Assembly (NCBI GenBank): GCA_003427395.1
Contig: BFEA01000550.1
Location: forward strand, 370,166 to 400,081
Source of the DNA: Chara braunii
Lineage: Eukaryota; Streptophyta; Charophyceae; Charales; Characeae
DNA length: 29,916 bases
Direction of reading: 5' to 3'
Positions 29,396 through 29,916 of this stretch are shown here, in pieces. The notes below the pieces were generated by a model that searched no databases, was not told where the DNA came from, and saw only the letters and a list, made by a program, of their open reading frames with translations. The position numbers and the translations under genes were made by a program. The stretch's first letter is position 1. Each line of letters begins with the position of its first letter.

Positions 29396-29916
29396 ATTGC
29401 CGCTTGGGGATGGGTTAGTAGGTGTCTAGCTGCTGGTGCTGCTATTGAGGCAGGTGCCGCGATACACATAGTAGATGGCTCATCAGGTCTGCCAAGATCC
29501 GGACCGCCAAGGCTCTAGCCCGACAACCAACGCCTGTTAGGCACAACACAGGGTTGCTCAAGTCACCATATGCCCAACAAGGTCAGTTGGGGCCGGAACC
29601 TGATTGACCCCATGTATGTGATATACATATAAACTTATAAAGTATGTCAAGTCTTGTCGCCAACTGAGTTAATTTTCCTCAAAATGTAGAAAATGCAATC
29701 AGACTCGTTTTCAAACACACTTTTCATGCATGTAAACAGCAACGCAGCATACTGGCGACATGCGCCCACTCAAAACTCAGAGATATGGCTCCCAGATACG
29801 AGTTCACTCTCAATTGGCTATGGCGACTTCAGCGCCCAAACATCTCACTGTTCACATACACTGGATCACCCTGGATATCCCACACGCATCACTCTAACAC
29901 TCGAACACACACACAC
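29396..29916. other. Unassigned sequence
   Basis: No ORF or repeat boundary recognised. A short (AC)n run occupies the last bases of the window. Confidence 0.4.

Overview
This is a transposon-dense, gene-poor piece of eukaryotic nuclear DNA. No host protein gene is supported; every convincing coding stretch belongs to a retroelement. Eukaryotic marks are consensus splice donors, tRNA-type A/B boxes, long microsatellites, a poly(A) tail, PBS sites complementary to initiator-Met tRNA, a chromodomain Ty3/gypsy element and a Penelope-like reverse transcriptase. The Gag, with long coiled coils, a WKDLQAGKKW segment, an RG box and one CCHC knuckle, reminds me of predicted proteins abundant in the charophyte alga Chara braunii. 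That assignment is from memory and only moderately sure.

Layout, left part. 250-1047 is a fragment of a minus-strand LTR element. 1.05-2.81 kb is an unusual string of perfect hairpins, some directly abutting, followed by a 37-38 bp hairpin minisatellite (2.94-3.33 kb). 5635-10345 holds two copies of an LTR + PBS + leader on the minus strand, arranged LTR-internal-LTR-leader, with no gag or pol. 11.5-12.06 kb has a fold-back repeat and a dimeric tRNA-derived SINE head. 12.4-12.86 kb is old tandem repeats. 14.72-15.21 kb is a second hairpin-rich locus with a 47-bp array and a TATA box inside a perfect inverted repeat.

Right part, the best story: 16261 to about 29.03 kb reads as one chromovirus broken in several steps. 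On the plus strand are the 5' LTR (16270-17411), PBS (17415-17426), gag, protease and RT/RNase H. A 5'-truncated Penelope-like element (18708-20059) sits inside gag, flanked by a 10-bp duplication. A 92-bp satellite cuts pol after RNase H. The missing 3' end (integrase C-terminus, chromodomain, 3' LTR) lies at 28354-26584 on the opposite strand, preceded by the same satellite in reversed orientation. The LTR outer edges both touch the same 9-mer, TTTTCAGGA, in the relative orientation expected of a target-site duplication if the 3' half was inverted. The satellite is bounded in pol by TAGAAGCA on both sides, in the same codon phase.

The elements do not work together as a pathway. They record nested insertion, satellite growth inside pol, and inversion. 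Pol also carries frameshifts, a deletion of about 30 codons and two TGG-to-TGA type stops, so it is dead. All nine N bases fall in the two 1.1-kb LTR copies, so assembly in that interval deserves checking.
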